64,000 nucleotides of DNA from Tistrella mobilis (GTDB lineage: Bacteria > Pseudomonadota > Alphaproteobacteria > Tistrellales > Tistrellaceae): the NCBI RefSeq assembly GCF_041468085.1, contig NZ_CP121017.1, forward strand, positions 1,777,501-1,841,500, read 5' to 3'. Under the pieces are notes generated by a model that made no database searches, was not told where the DNA came from, and saw only the letters and a program-made list of their open reading frames with translations. Position 1 is the first letter of the stretch. The number at the start of each line of letters is the position of its first letter. Below, piece after piece: positions 1-7,807 of this stretch. A program made the position numbers and the translations under genes.

Positions 1-2
1 TG

Positions 3-530
3 GACCGGATCCGCCGACGGCTGGAGCCGGCGCCGGTGGTGGCCTTCACCATGTCGGAGAGCAAGTCCGATCTGCGGGCGGCGCTGGCGGCGGGCCTGCG
101 CGGCTATATCCCGAAATCGACCCATGACGAGGTGATCATCGGCATCCTGCGGATGATCCAGGTCGGCGGCACCTATTTCCCCTATGAACTGCTGGCGCGT
201 GATGCCGAGGCAGAACGCGGGTCGGCACCGGCCGTGGCGGCGCCGGTGGCTGGTGATGGCGGCCAGATCGGGACAGGCCAGATCGGGACAGGCCAGATCG
301 GGACAGGACTGGCCGAGGCGGGGGAGGGCGAGAGCGGTGCCGCGCTGACCGAGCGGCAGATGGAGATCATGGACCTGCTGGCCCGCGGCCATTCCAATCA
401 GCAGATCGGCGACCTGCTGGGGCTGAACCTCAACACCGTGAAGGGCCATCTGTCGCGAATCTTCCGCCAGCTGGGCGTGGAGAGCCGGACCCAGGCGATC
501 CTGAAATATCAGCGCATGCGCGGCGGCTGA
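3..530 (+). CDS. LuxR/NarL-family response regulator, C-terminal part (5' end outside window)
   Basis: The reading frame is open from the first bases of the window, so the gene begins upstream. The visible 175 residues start in the last third of a receiver domain: a beta strand ending VVAFTMSES and the conserved-lysine segment GYIPKS. A low-complexity Ala/Gly linker follows, then a LuxR-type helix-turn-helix of about 60 residues (LTERQMEIMDLLARGHSNQQIG, split here only as a description; key features are the TERQ start and NTVKGHLSRIF recognition helix). The linker contains three exact copies of a 15-bp repeat. The protein should be a DNA-binding response regulator whose partner kinase lies outside the window. 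It converges on the ABC permease gene that ends at 534, leaving only 3 bp between stop codons. Confidence 0.88.
   Translation, partial: DRIRRRLEPAPVVAFTMSESKSDLRAALAAGLRGYIPKSTHDEVIIGILRMIQVGGTYFPYELLARDAEAERGSAPAVAAPVAGDGGQIGTGQIGTGQIGTGLAEAGEGESGAALTERQMEIMDLLARGHSNQQIGDLLGLNLNTVKGHLSRIFRQLGVESRTQAILKYQRMRGG
261..305. repeat. three tandem copies of a 15-bp repeat inside the response-regulator linker
   Basis: The unit GGCCAGATCGGGACA occurs three times without mismatch at 261-275, 276-290 and 291-305. It adds a Gly-Gln-Ile-Gly-Thr repeat to the flexible linker between receiver and HTH domains. Because the unit is a multiple of three, copy-number change would keep the frame. Confidence 0.95.
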
Positions 531-533
531 GCG

Positions 534-1442
534 TCAGCCGCCGGTCGTGGGATCCAGCCGGTCGCGGAGATGGTCGCCGATCAGGCAGACCGACATGGTG
601 GTGGCCAGGATCAGCAGCCCGGGGATCACCGCGATCCACCAGGCATTGAGCAGCAGCCCGCGCCCGTCGCCGAGCATCTGGCCGAGCGAGGTGGCCGGCG
701 GCTGGACGCCCAGACCCAGGAAGGAAAGCGCGGTCTCCAGCAGGATCGTGCCCGGGAAGTTGAGGGTCGCCTGCACCACCAGCGGACCTGCGACATTGGG
801 CAGAACATGGCCCAGATACAGCCGCGGGCCGGTGATGCCGGTCATCCGCGCCGCCCGCACCCAGCCGGCCGAGCCGGTGGCCAGCACCAGATTGCGGGAA
901 AGCCGGGCGTAACGCTCCCAGCCGTCGAGCCCGACCAGGATCACGAACAGCACCAGGTCGTTGCCGAGAAAGGCGATCACCGCCAGCGCCAGAATCAGCG
1001 AGGGCAGGGCCGCCTGCACATCGACCAGCATCATCAGCAGCTGGTCGGCCAGGCCGCGGAAACGGGCGGCGAGGAAGCCGGCGCAGGTGCCGAGCACCGC
1101 CCCGATCGCCGTGCCGGCGACGGCGATCAGGATCGAGACCCGGGCGCCATGGAGCACGCGCGAGAGCAGGTCGCGGCCGAGCGCATCGGTGCCGAGCGGA
1201 TGGGCGAAGGTGCCGCCGAAACCCGGAGGCGGGCGCAGTCGCGCGCCCAGATCCATGGCGAGCGGATCGGTCGGCGCAACCCAGGGGGCGCAGATCGCGA
1301 GCAGGAGGAGCGCCGCCAGGAAGCCCAGAGCGCAGCGGATCGACCAGGGCAGGCCGCGACCGCGCGCCGGCCCCCCGGTCATGAGCGGCCGGAACAGCCG
1401 ATGCAGCCGGCCGGCTGCGGGCAGGGCTGTGATCGGTCTCAT
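534..1442 (-). CDS. peptide/nickel-type ABC transporter permease, DppC-like
   Basis: Inner-membrane permease of 302 residues with the N-terminal membrane segment, large loop and BPD_transp_1 core of the DppC/OppC family. The FAHPLGTDALGRDLLSR segment is the signature of this family and precedes the transmembrane core. The coupling region (about residues 190-220) carries an E/R-rich loop before the last membrane spans. It is the last gene of the leftward importer operon and its ATG overlaps the stop of the preceding permease by 4 bp, which implies translational coupling. An internal ATG at 1382 is a possible alternative start. The exact substrate cannot be told from the permease. Confidence 0.93.
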   Translation of the reverse strand: MRPITALPAAGRLHRLFRPLMTGGPARGRGLPWSIRCALGFLAALLLLAICAPWVAPTDPLAMDLGARLRPPPGFGGTFAHPLGTDALGRDLLSRVLHGARVSILIAVAGTAIGAVLGTCAGFLAARFRGLADQLLMMLVDVQAALPSLILALAVIAFLGNDLVLFVILVGLDGWERYARLSRNLVLATGSAGWVRAARMTGITGPRLYLGHVLPNVAGPLVVQATLNFPGTILLETALSFLGLGVQPPATSLGQMLGDGRGLLLNAWWIAVIPGLLILATTMSVCLIGDHLRDRLDPTTGG

Positions 1443-2377
1443 CGGCGGACCTCTCCTTCAAGAGCGGCGCGAACCCGCGGGTCAAGCCGGGCATGAAGCA
1501 GGTCGGCGGCGAGATTGGCCAGGATCATGGCGAGCGCGATCATCAGGATGATGGTCTGCACCACCGCAAGGTCGCGGGCCGCCACCGACTGGACCAGCAG
1601 CCGGCCGACGCCGGGCCAGCCGAACACGCTTTCGACCACCACGCCACCGCCGACCAGCAGCCCGGCTTCGAACCCCAGGAAGGTGATCACCGGCACGGCG
1701 GCATTCGGGGCGAGATGGGCGGTGAACAGCTGCAAGCGGCCGAGGCGCTTGCCCCGCGCCACCCGTTGATGCAGCTGGCCCGCGACATCGAGCACGGCGC
1801 CGCGCACGAAGCGGGCGAGCTTGCCGGCCATGGCGGTGCCGAGGGTCAGGGCCGGCAGCACCAGATGCGCCGCGGTGCCGAAGCCCGATGACGGCAGAAC
1901 CCTGAGCCAGAGCGCGAAGATCAGGATCAACACCAGCCCCAGGAAGAAGTTCGGCATGGCATAGCCGAAGACCGCCGCCCCCATCACGCCGCGATCGACC
2001 GGCGTGCCGCGCCGGAGCGCGGCGATGGTGCCGGCGGGGATGCCGATCAGCAGCGCCAGCGCGAAGGCGGTGCCGCCGAGCAGCAGGGTTGCCGGCAGCC
2101 GTTCGGCCACCACGCCCGCGGCACTGCGCCCGTCGAGCAGGGAGCGGCCGAAATCCCCCGTCGCGAGCCCGCCCAGATAGCCCAGATACTGGGCATGGAG
2201 CGGCTGGTCGAGGCCGAGACGGGCGGCATAGGCGTCGCGGATGCTTTGCGGCGCGTCCTCGGGCAGCAGCGCATCGAGCGGGTCGCCCGACAGCCGGAGC
2301 ACCACGAAGGTCAGGGTGATGCAGATCAGCGCCGTGACCAGCGTGCGGGCCAGGCGGATCAGAAGGGCGCGGGACAT
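1439..2377 (-). CDS. peptide/nickel-type ABC transporter permease, DppB-like
   Basis: Inner-membrane permease of 312 residues. It opens with a membrane helix followed by the LSGDPLDALLPEDAP segment, which corresponds to the GDP motif of DppB/OppB proteins. The rest holds about five further hydrophobic spans, and EAGLLVGGGVVVESVFGWPG near residue 235 is the family's usual coupling/periplasmic signature (FE..F..PG). It sits 6 bp downstream of the ATPase gene and overlaps the DppC-like gene by 4 bp. With that protein it should form the heterodimeric channel of the importer. Confidence 0.93.
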   Translation of the reverse strand: MSRALLIRLARTLVTALICITLTFVVLRLSGDPLDALLPEDAPQSIRDAYAARLGLDQPLHAQYLGYLGGLATGDFGRSLLDGRSAAGVVAERLPATLLLGGTAFALALLIGIPAGTIAALRRGTPVDRGVMGAAVFGYAMPNFFLGLVLILIFALWLRVLPSSGFGTAAHLVLPALTLGTAMAGKLARFVRGAVLDVAGQLHQRVARGKRLGRLQLFTAHLAPNAAVPVITFLGFEAGLLVGGGVVVESVFGWPGVGRLLVQSVAARDLAVVQTIILMIALAMILANLAADLLHARLDPRVRAALEGEVRR

Positions 2378-2383
2378 CGCGGA

Positions 2384-3370
2384 TCAGACCTCGGCCGGGA
2401 TGGGGGCGTTGACGGACAGATGGCAGGCGACGAGATGGCCGGCGGCGGCCCCGGGCGCGAGGCCCGGTCGCGCCCGCCGGCAGATCTCTAGGGCCAGGGG
2501 ACAGCGCGGATGAAAGGCGCAGCCGGCGGGCGGGTTCAGGATCGCCGGCGGCTCGCCTTGAAGGCGCCGCCGCGGCCGGCGCAGCCCCGGATGGGCGACC
2601 GGTACGGCATCGAGCAGGGCGCGGGTATAGGGATGGGCGGGGGCACCGAACACCGCGTCGACCGGCCCGGTTTCCACCACCCGGCCCAGATAGAGCACCG
2701 CCACCCGGTGGGCCAGATGGCCGACCACGCCCAGATCATGGCTGATGAACACCATGGCGAGGCCGCGATCCCGGGCCAGGGCGGCCAGATGATTGACCAC
2801 CTGCGCCTGAACCGAGACGTCGAGTGCGGAGACCGGCTCGTCCAGCACCAGCACCGAGGGATCGAGGCTGAGCGCGCGGGCGAGCACCGCGCGCTGCCGC
2901 TGCCCGCCGGAAACCTGATGCGGCCAGCGGTCGAGCAGGGCGGGATCGAGCCCCATGGCGTCGAGCGCGGCCGAGATACGCCGGCGCCGGTCTGCGGGGG
3001 CGAGTCCCGCCACTGCCAGCGGCTCGTCCAGTTGCCGGCCAAGGGGCATGCGCGGGTCGAAGGCGCCGAGCGTGTCCTGAAACACCAGCTGCACGGCACG
3101 CCGCCGGGCCGACGGCAGGGGCAGGGTGAGGGCCGTGCCATCCAGCAGCACCCGGCCGGCATCGGGCGCGATTTCACCCGCAAGCATGCGGCCGATCGTG
3201 GTTTTGCCCGAGCCGCTTTCGCCCACCAGGCCCAGAATCTCGCCCGGCGCCACCTGAAGATCGATGTCGGACACGATCGCCACCCGGCGCGGCCGGGCGA
3301 AGAGGCCGGGATCGCGCAGCGCCACCGCGAGGCCCAGCCCTTCGGCCTTGAGGCGGGGATGGCCGGTCAT
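2384..3370 (-). CDS. oligopeptide-type ABC transporter ATPase, DppF-like
   Basis: Cytoplasmic ATPase of 328 residues. Walker A is GESGSGKTT near residue 52, the signature is VSGGQRQR, Walker B is LVLDEPVSALD and the switch histidine lies in FISHDLGVV. The C-terminal oligo_HPY region has the family's cysteine cluster (CAFHPRCPLALEICR), which in related proteins can bind an Fe-S cluster. Its ATG overlaps the stop of the partner ATPase by 4 bp. It pairs with the DppD-like subunit to power the two permeases. Confidence 0.93.
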   Translation of the reverse strand: MTGHPRLKAEGLGLAVALRDPGLFARPRRVAIVSDIDLQVAPGEILGLVGESGSGKTTIGRMLAGEIAPDAGRVLLDGTALTLPLPSARRRAVQLVFQDTLGAFDPRMPLGRQLDEPLAVAGLAPADRRRRISAALDAMGLDPALLDRWPHQVSGGQRQRAVLARALSLDPSVLVLDEPVSALDVSVQAQVVNHLAALARDRGLAMVFISHDLGVVGHLAHRVAVLYLGRVVETGPVDAVFGAPAHPYTRALLDAVPVAHPGLRRPRRRLQGEPPAILNPPAGCAFHPRCPLALEICRRARPGLAPGAAAGHLVACHLSVNAPIPAEV

Positions 3371-4341
3371 GCCGGCACCCCGCAGGCGACCAGGCCGCCA
3401 CCTGCAATTGGGCGCAATTCGGGTAGCATCATTCCACAGCTTTTGATTGCACGTCGGCAGCGCGGTGCGAAATCGCAGCCCGGGCCGCGACGGCCGGGCG
3501 GCGGCACCATCCCCGGAATGGCGGCAAGTTGACTGCCGCGCGCCCGGTGGCCGGATCGCCGGTCGCCGGACCCCTGGCGGCCGGACCCCTGGTGGCCGGG
3601 GCGGCAGGCCAGAAGTTCCGCGGTATAGGGGTGGGCCGGGGCGTCGAAGATCCGGCCGACCGGGCCCTGTTCGACGATCCGCCCGGCATACATCACCGCC
3701 ATCTCGTCGGCGATTTCGGCAACCACGCCCAGGTCATGGGTGATGAAGATCAGCCCCATTCCGGTATCGGCGGCGAGCCCCGCCAGCAGGTCGAGGATCT
3801 GGGCCTGGACGGTGACGTCGAGCGCGGTGGTCGGCTCGTCGGCGATCAGCAGGGCGGGCCGGCAGGCAAGCGCCATGGCGATCGCAACCCGCTGATTCAT
3901 CCCGCCGGAGAATTCATGCGGCCAGGCGCCCGCGCGTGCGGCCGCCCCGGCGATGCCGACCCGTTCCATCAGCCGCACCGCTTCCGCCATTGCCGCGCGG
4001 CGGCCGAGCCCCGCCCGGGCCACCAGCGGCTCGGCGATCTGCCGGCCGACCGTCATCAGCGGGTCGAGCGAGGCCATGGCATCCTGATGGATCATGGCGA
4101 GTCCGGCCGGGGTGGCGCCGCCCGGCCGGAACGGCCGGCCGTCGATGCTGGCGGTGCCGGATACCACCCGGGCGCCCGCCGGCAGCAGCCCCATCAGCGC
4201 CAGTGCCGTCAGGCTTTTGCCGCAGCCGCTTTCGCCGACCAGGCAGAACACCCGACCGCGGCCGATGGCGAGGTCGAGCCCCGCCACCGCCGGGCCGCCC
4301 GGCACATCGATCCTGAGGTTTTCGACGGTGAGTGCGGTCAT
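3367..4341 (-). CDS. oligopeptide-type ABC transporter ATPase, DppD-like
   Basis: Cytoplasmic ATPase of 324 residues with Walker [11 protein letters not shown], signature FSGGMNQR, Walker [13 protein letters not shown] and switch histidine in FITHDLGVV. The C-terminal oligo_HPY region is present with cysteines (CDFAPRC), but it is preceded by an unusual Gly/Arg/Ser-rich insert of about 20 residues encoded by a 15-bp tandem repeat (3551-3595). The start overlaps the binding-protein stop by 4 bp. The insert lies outside the catalytic core, so the enzyme should be functional. Confidence 0.93.
   Translation of the reverse strand: MTALTVENLRIDVPGGPAVAGLDLAIGRGRVFCLVGESGCGKSLTALALMGLLPAGARVVSGTASIDGRPFRPGGATPAGLAMIHQDAMASLDPLMTVGRQIAEPLVARAGLGRRAAMAEAVRLMERVGIAGAAARAGAWPHEFSGGMNQRVAIAMALACRPALLIADEPTTALDVTVQAQILDLLAGLAADTGMGLIFITHDLGVVAEIADEMAVMYAGRIVEQGPVGRIFDAPAHPYTAELLACRPGHQGSGRQGSGDRRSGHRARGSQLAAIPGMVPPPGRRGPGCDFAPRCRRAIKSCGMMLPELRPIAGGGLVACGVPA
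3551..3595. repeat. 15-bp tandem repeat in the C-terminal region of the DppD-like gene
   Basis: The units at 3566-3580 (CCGGACCCCTGGCGG) and 3581-3595 differ at one base. A third, more degenerate copy lies at 3551-3565. The repeat encodes a Gly-Ser/Arg-rich stretch between the ABC core and the cysteine-containing C-terminus. Confidence 0.85.
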
Positions 4342-5939
4342 GCGAAGGACAGGTTGTCGGGGCGGAGGTCGAGATAATAGAGCGGGTAATGGGTCCAGTT
4401 GACCGGCCGGCGCTTGCCGTAGACCTCGTTCACGCCATAGAGCACCACACCCGGCGCCTCTTCATCGAAGAGATCGAGCAGATACTGGAAGATCCGCCGG
4501 CGGTCGGCGGTTTCCTGCGCCGCCTGAAGTTCGGCGATCGCGGCGTTGAACCGGTCCGACGACCAGAAGCCGCGCTTCTGCACCGCCGAATCCGGCCCCC
4601 AGGCCGGCACCACGCCGCCGCCCAGCGGATCGGGAAAGCGGAAGGCGGCCGAGATCATCCGGACGTCGGCCCCGGGCTCCAGCGCCTGTTTCATGCTTTC
4701 GACGAATTCCAGCTCCAGCGGCACGCCGATCTGCGCCCACATCGCCTGGATGATCTGCCCGGCCGCTTCGGCGCCGACGTAATAGCCCGAGATCAGGCGC
4801 ATGCGCACGGGCGTGCCGCCATATCCGGCCTCTGCCAGCAGCGCCCTGGCGCGGGCGGGATCGAAGGGGAAGTGCCGGCGGTCGGCATCATAGAGCGGGC
4901 CGAAGGCGGGGGTCTGCAGGCCGTTCGGCCGGTTGAACCGTGCGCCCCAGACCGCGCGGCCGAGTGCGTCATAGTCGATGGCGTGGTTCAGCGCCTGGCG
5001 GATCCGCGCATCGGCCACCGCCGGGCGGCGGGTATCGTAGAACAGCATATGGACCAGATCGAGCGGCACGGCCACCGCCTCGACATCGTCATAGCCGTCG
5101 AGCTGCGGCATCTGGTCGGGCAGAAGATTGGTGACGATGTCGTATTCGCCCGAGATGAGCCCGGCGATCCGGGTCGCGGCCTCGGGCACCACTTCAATCC
5201 GCACTTCGCGCGCCGCCGGCCGGCCCATCCAGTAGTCGTCGTGAGAGCTGAGCACCAGCCGGGTGTCGCGGACGAATTCGGAGAGTTTATAGGGGCCGGC
5301 ACCGACCGGGGCGGTGCGCATGGTCTCAGCCCCGCCGGCCGCCATCGCCTTCGCCCCCACGATCCAGGCACCATAGGCGGCCAGGCGCTGGGGCATCACC
5401 GGGTCGGGGCTGCGGGTGACGAGATCGACGGTCAGCGCGTCCACCGTCCGGACCTCCGCCAGATGACCGAACAGGATCCGGCCCTCGGGCCAGGGCGTGT
5501 CGGGGCCGATCCGGGCCGGCGCGAAGGTCGCCGCCACATCGGCGGCCGAAAGGGTGGACCCGTCATGCAGCGTCACCCCGGGCCGCAGCGTCATCCGCCA
5601 GGTCAGGTCGTCGACGCGGGTGACGGCCGTGGCGAGCTGCGGGTCGATCTTCGCGGTGCCGGGCATTGCCGCCTCGGCCTTGAAATCGCGGCGGAGCGGG
5701 CTGTCGAACAGGCAGGTGGTCTGGCGCAGGCCGATATTGGAGATGGTCTCCAGCGGCTCCAGACTGGCCGGCAGGGCCTGCACGGCGATGCGCAGAACCG
5801 GGCGCGGGTCGCTGCCCGCCCGGATCCCCGTTGCCTGGCCCCCCGCCGCCTGGGCGACGGACGAGAAGGCGCCGGGCAGGGCGGCGGTGGCGGTGCCGGC
5901 GCCGATCAGGCGCAGCAGGTCGCGACGGGTGATGGTCAT
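4338..5939 (-). CDS. ABC transporter substrate-binding protein, family 5 (SBP_bac_5), Tat-exported
   Basis: Periplasmic binding protein of 533 residues. I chose the ATG at 5939 because it opens directly onto a twin-arginine signal (TRRDLLRLIGAG, then a hydrophobic stretch ending near AQA at residue 30). An in-frame ATG at 6065 would place 42 arginine- and proline-rich residues before that signal. The mature part matches peptide/nickel-binding proteins: an LEPLETISN-type N-terminus, the TLRPGVTLHDGSTLSAADV motif, and a late DPARARALLAEAGY motif. The neighbouring metallophosphoesterase hints at a phosphate-ester ligand, but this is inference. Confidence 0.9.
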   Translation of the reverse strand: MTITRRDLLRLIGAGTATAALPGAFSSVAQAAGGQATGIRAGSDPRPVLRIAVQALPASLEPLETISNIGLRQTTCLFDSPLRRDFKAEAAMPGTAKIDPQLATAVTRVDDLTWRMTLRPGVTLHDGSTLSAADVAATFAPARIGPDTPWPEGRILFGHLAEVRTVDALTVDLVTRSPDPVMPQRLAAYGAWIVGAKAMAAGGAETMRTAPVGAGPYKLSEFVRDTRLVLSSHDDYWMGRPAAREVRIEVVPEAATRIAGLISGEYDIVTNLLPDQMPQLDGYDDVEAVAVPLDLVHMLFYDTRRPAVADARIRQALNHAIDYDALGRAVWGARFNRPNGLQTPAFGPLYDADRRHFPFDPARARALLAEAGYGGTPVRMRLISGYYVGAEAAGQIIQAMWAQIGVPLELEFVESMKQALEPGADVRMISAAFRFPDPLGGGVVPAWGPDSAVQKRGFWSSDRFNAAIAELQAAQETADRRRIFQYLLDLFDEEAPGVVLYGVNEVYGKRRPVNWTHYPLYYLDLRPDNLSFA

Positions 5940-5982
5940 GGCGGGAAGGCCTCTCGTCGGGTGCAAATCGTGAAGCTGCGGC

Positions 5983-6018
5983 TCAGGGAGGCGCGGATCA
6001 GGGAGGCGCGGATCAGGG
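5983..6018. repeat. 15-bp tandem repeat at the phosphoesterase/binding-protein junction
   Basis: TCAGGGAGGCGCGGA occurs at 5983-5997 and 5998-6012, with a 6-bp partial third copy at 6013-6018. The partial copy supplies the stop codon of the phosphoesterase gene, so the spacer appears to have grown by duplication of the gene's 3' end. Confidence 0.9.
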
Positions 6019-6858
6019 CCGGGCAGAGCGCCGCAGCGCCCGCACCGCCGGATAGGCGTCGTCATGGTCGAGCAGGTCGTTCTCGGGCAGAGCCACGGGA
6101 TGGCGGAAATCCAGGCGATGGCGGCCGCCTTCCAGTGTCAGCATCGCCCAGCCGACCCGCTTCTCGCCGATCCGCTCCTGGATGTGATCGGGGATGATGA
6201 AGGCGGTGGACGGCATCCAGAGATGTTCGACATCGCCGATCATCAGCCGCCGGGCCTGATGGGCGTGGCCCGAAATCACGAAGCGCAGATCCACCCCGGC
6301 CAGCAGATCGATCAGCCGGGCGCGGGGGCCGGCCGGCACATAGCGGACATGGACCTCGTCGTCGCCGGGACGGTCGCGGAACAGCGGCTTGTGCAGGAAC
6401 AGGCCCACCGGACCGCGGGCGGCGGCAAGCGTTGCCGCCAGCCAGTCGAACTGTGCCGCCTCGGCATCCAGCCCGGTGCCGAACAGCTGGGCGTTGAGCC
6501 CGATCAGCCGGAAGCCCGCCAGTTCGGTGACCCAGTGATCGGGGCCGAAAGCGGCTGCCCAGGCGGCCAGGCGGGCCGGGGTCACCGCGCTTGCGACATG
6601 GGCGCCCGGATGGGGCGGGTTGTCGCCCAGATCGTGATTGCCCGGCACGGCCAGGCGCGGGGCGGACAGCGCCTGCATCGCCTCCAGCGCCTGGCCGTGC
6701 TCGGCCGGATCGCCCGCACCGTCGACCGTGATGTCGCCCAGATGGATGATCAGATCCGGGCGTTCGGCCTCGATCAGCCGGGCGGCGATGTGCCAGTTGG
6801 CGGTGAAGGCCCGCGCACGGGCGGCGATATGGGTGTCGGAAACCAGGGCGATGCGCAT
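6013..6858 (-). CDS. calcineurin-like metallophosphoesterase
   Basis: A 281-residue two-metal phosphoesterase. All metal-binding blocks are visible in order: SDTH near residue 8, HLGDI near 41, PGNHDLG near 75, and a C-terminal GHAHQ, with another histidine in LFLHKPLF. The pattern is that of class III cyclic-nucleotide/glycerophosphodiesterase-like enzymes. No signal peptide is seen, so it should act in the cytoplasm. It is the first gene of the leftward ABC importer operon, 73 bp before the binding-protein start. A role in cleaving an imported phosphodiester is suggested by position only. Confidence 0.85.
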   Translation of the reverse strand: MRIALVSDTHIAARARAFTANWHIAARLIEAERPDLIIHLGDITVDGAGDPAEHGQALEAMQALSAPRLAVPGNHDLGDNPPHPGAHVASAVTPARLAAWAAAFGPDHWVTELAGFRLIGLNAQLFGTGLDAEAAQFDWLAATLAAARGPVGLFLHKPLFRDRPGDDEVHVRYVPAGPRARLIDLLAGVDLRFVISGHAHQARRLMIGDVEHLWMPSTAFIIPDHIQERIGEKRVGWAMLTLEGGRHRLDFRHPVALPENDLLDHDDAYPAVRALRRSARP

Positions 6859-6928
6859 GGGCGCGAACCTTTCGGCCGGTCAGATCCTTCCGGCCCCCGT
6901 CGCAGCCCGGTGTATGCGGCCGCAGCGA

Positions 6929-6972
6929 GGTGACGTGCCGACCATAAGCGGTCATGATGTCACCCTGGTGAC
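6929..6972. promoter_or_regulatory. inverted-repeat cluster, candidate operator for the TetR regulator
   Basis: GTCACC and GGTGAC form a palindrome with a 2-bp centre at 6959-6972, and another GGTGAC lies at 6929-6934. The site is between the divergent importer operon and the TetR gene. Binding is inferred from symmetry and position. Confidence 0.45.
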
Positions 6973-7047
6973 CGGCTTCGAACGCCGCCCGAAAGCCGTC
7001 ATCGAACCGTCGCGAAGCGCAGCCGGCCCCATGCCCATCGGAGCTGC

Positions 7048-7707
7048 ATGTCCACCGAACTGACCACGGCCCGCATTCTGGAGGTCACCGAACGCCTGAT
7101 GGCGACCACGGACGATCCCGACCGGATCACCGTGCGCCGGATCGCGGCCGCGGCCGGGGTGGCGGTGTCGGCGATCAACTATCATTTCGGATCGCGCGAG
7201 GCGCTGATGGTGGCGGCGATGGCGCGCTGCTACACCCGTTTCAATGCCGAACGCCTGAATCAGCTGACTGCGGCGGTGGATGCAGCCCGGCCGTCACCGC
7301 CGCCGCTGGACGCGGTGCTGACGGCATTGCTGGAGCCGTCGGTGCGCTGGCGCTACGATCCGGCCTCGGATTATCGTGTGTTCCTGAACTTCCGCGCGAT
7401 CACGCGCCGCAGCGCCGACCCCAGGCTCGGTCGGGCGCTGGCCGAGGAGGTCGACCATCTGGGGCTGTTCCTGGACGTGCTGGCCCGCATTGCGCCGCAT
7501 CTGAACCGGGCGGAACTCGGCTGGCGACTTCATGCCACCCTGGGGATCCGCGACAACGTATTGCGCAACCGCACCCGGCTGGTGGCCCTGGCCGGGACCG
7601 CCATCGACCCGGACGACCCGGCGCGGGTGCTGGCCGAACTGGTGGCAATGACCCGCTGCCTGTTTGTCGCACCGGCGGGTGGAACAGGCCGGACGATGCG
7701 TCGGTGA
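7048..7707 (+). CDS. TetR/AcrR-family transcriptional regulator
   Basis: A 219-residue regulator. The N-terminal 50 residues form the TetR helix-turn-helix (ITVRRIAAAAGVAVSAINYHFGSREAL), whose AINYHFGS recognition helix is typical. The C-terminal ligand-binding part is all-helical and not assignable. It is divergent from the ABC importer operon and 101 bp upstream of the TIR gene. The intervening region holds GGTGAC inverted repeats that could be its operator, so it may control the importer, itself or both. Confidence 0.9.
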   Translation: MSTELTTARILEVTERLMATTDDPDRITVRRIAAAAGVAVSAINYHFGSREALMVAAMARCYTRFNAERLNQLTAAVDAARPSPPPLDAVLTALLEPSVRWRYDPASDYRVFLNFRAITRRSADPRLGRALAEEVDHLGLFLDVLARIAPHLNRAELGWRLHATLGIRDNVLRNRTRLVALAGTAIDPDDPARVLAELVAMTRCLFVAPAGGTGRTMRR

Positions 7708-7738
7708 GCGGAGGCGGAGAGGTCGGGACGCGATGACG

Positions 7739-7767
7739 TTGTCATCCGACGGACCGTCCGATTGAAT
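7739..7767 (+). promoter_or_regulatory. candidate promoter of the TIR gene with internal palindrome
   Basis: TTGTCA at 7739-7744 and TTGAAT at 7762-7767 are separated by 17 bp, which fits a sigma-70 type promoter. The spacer holds the inverted repeat CGGAC-C-GTCCG (7750-7760), which could let a repressor block the promoter. A strong AGGAGG ribosome-binding site follows just before the ATG at 7808. Confidence 0.4.
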
Positions 7768-7807
7768 CGACGGGGCCATAAGCGCGTCGCCGTCGCCAGG
7801 AGGCCCC

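Noticed and set aside
5940-6065. N-terminal extension of the family 5 binding protein.
   Set aside because: It would place 42 residues before an obvious twin-arginine signal and overlap the phosphoesterase gene.
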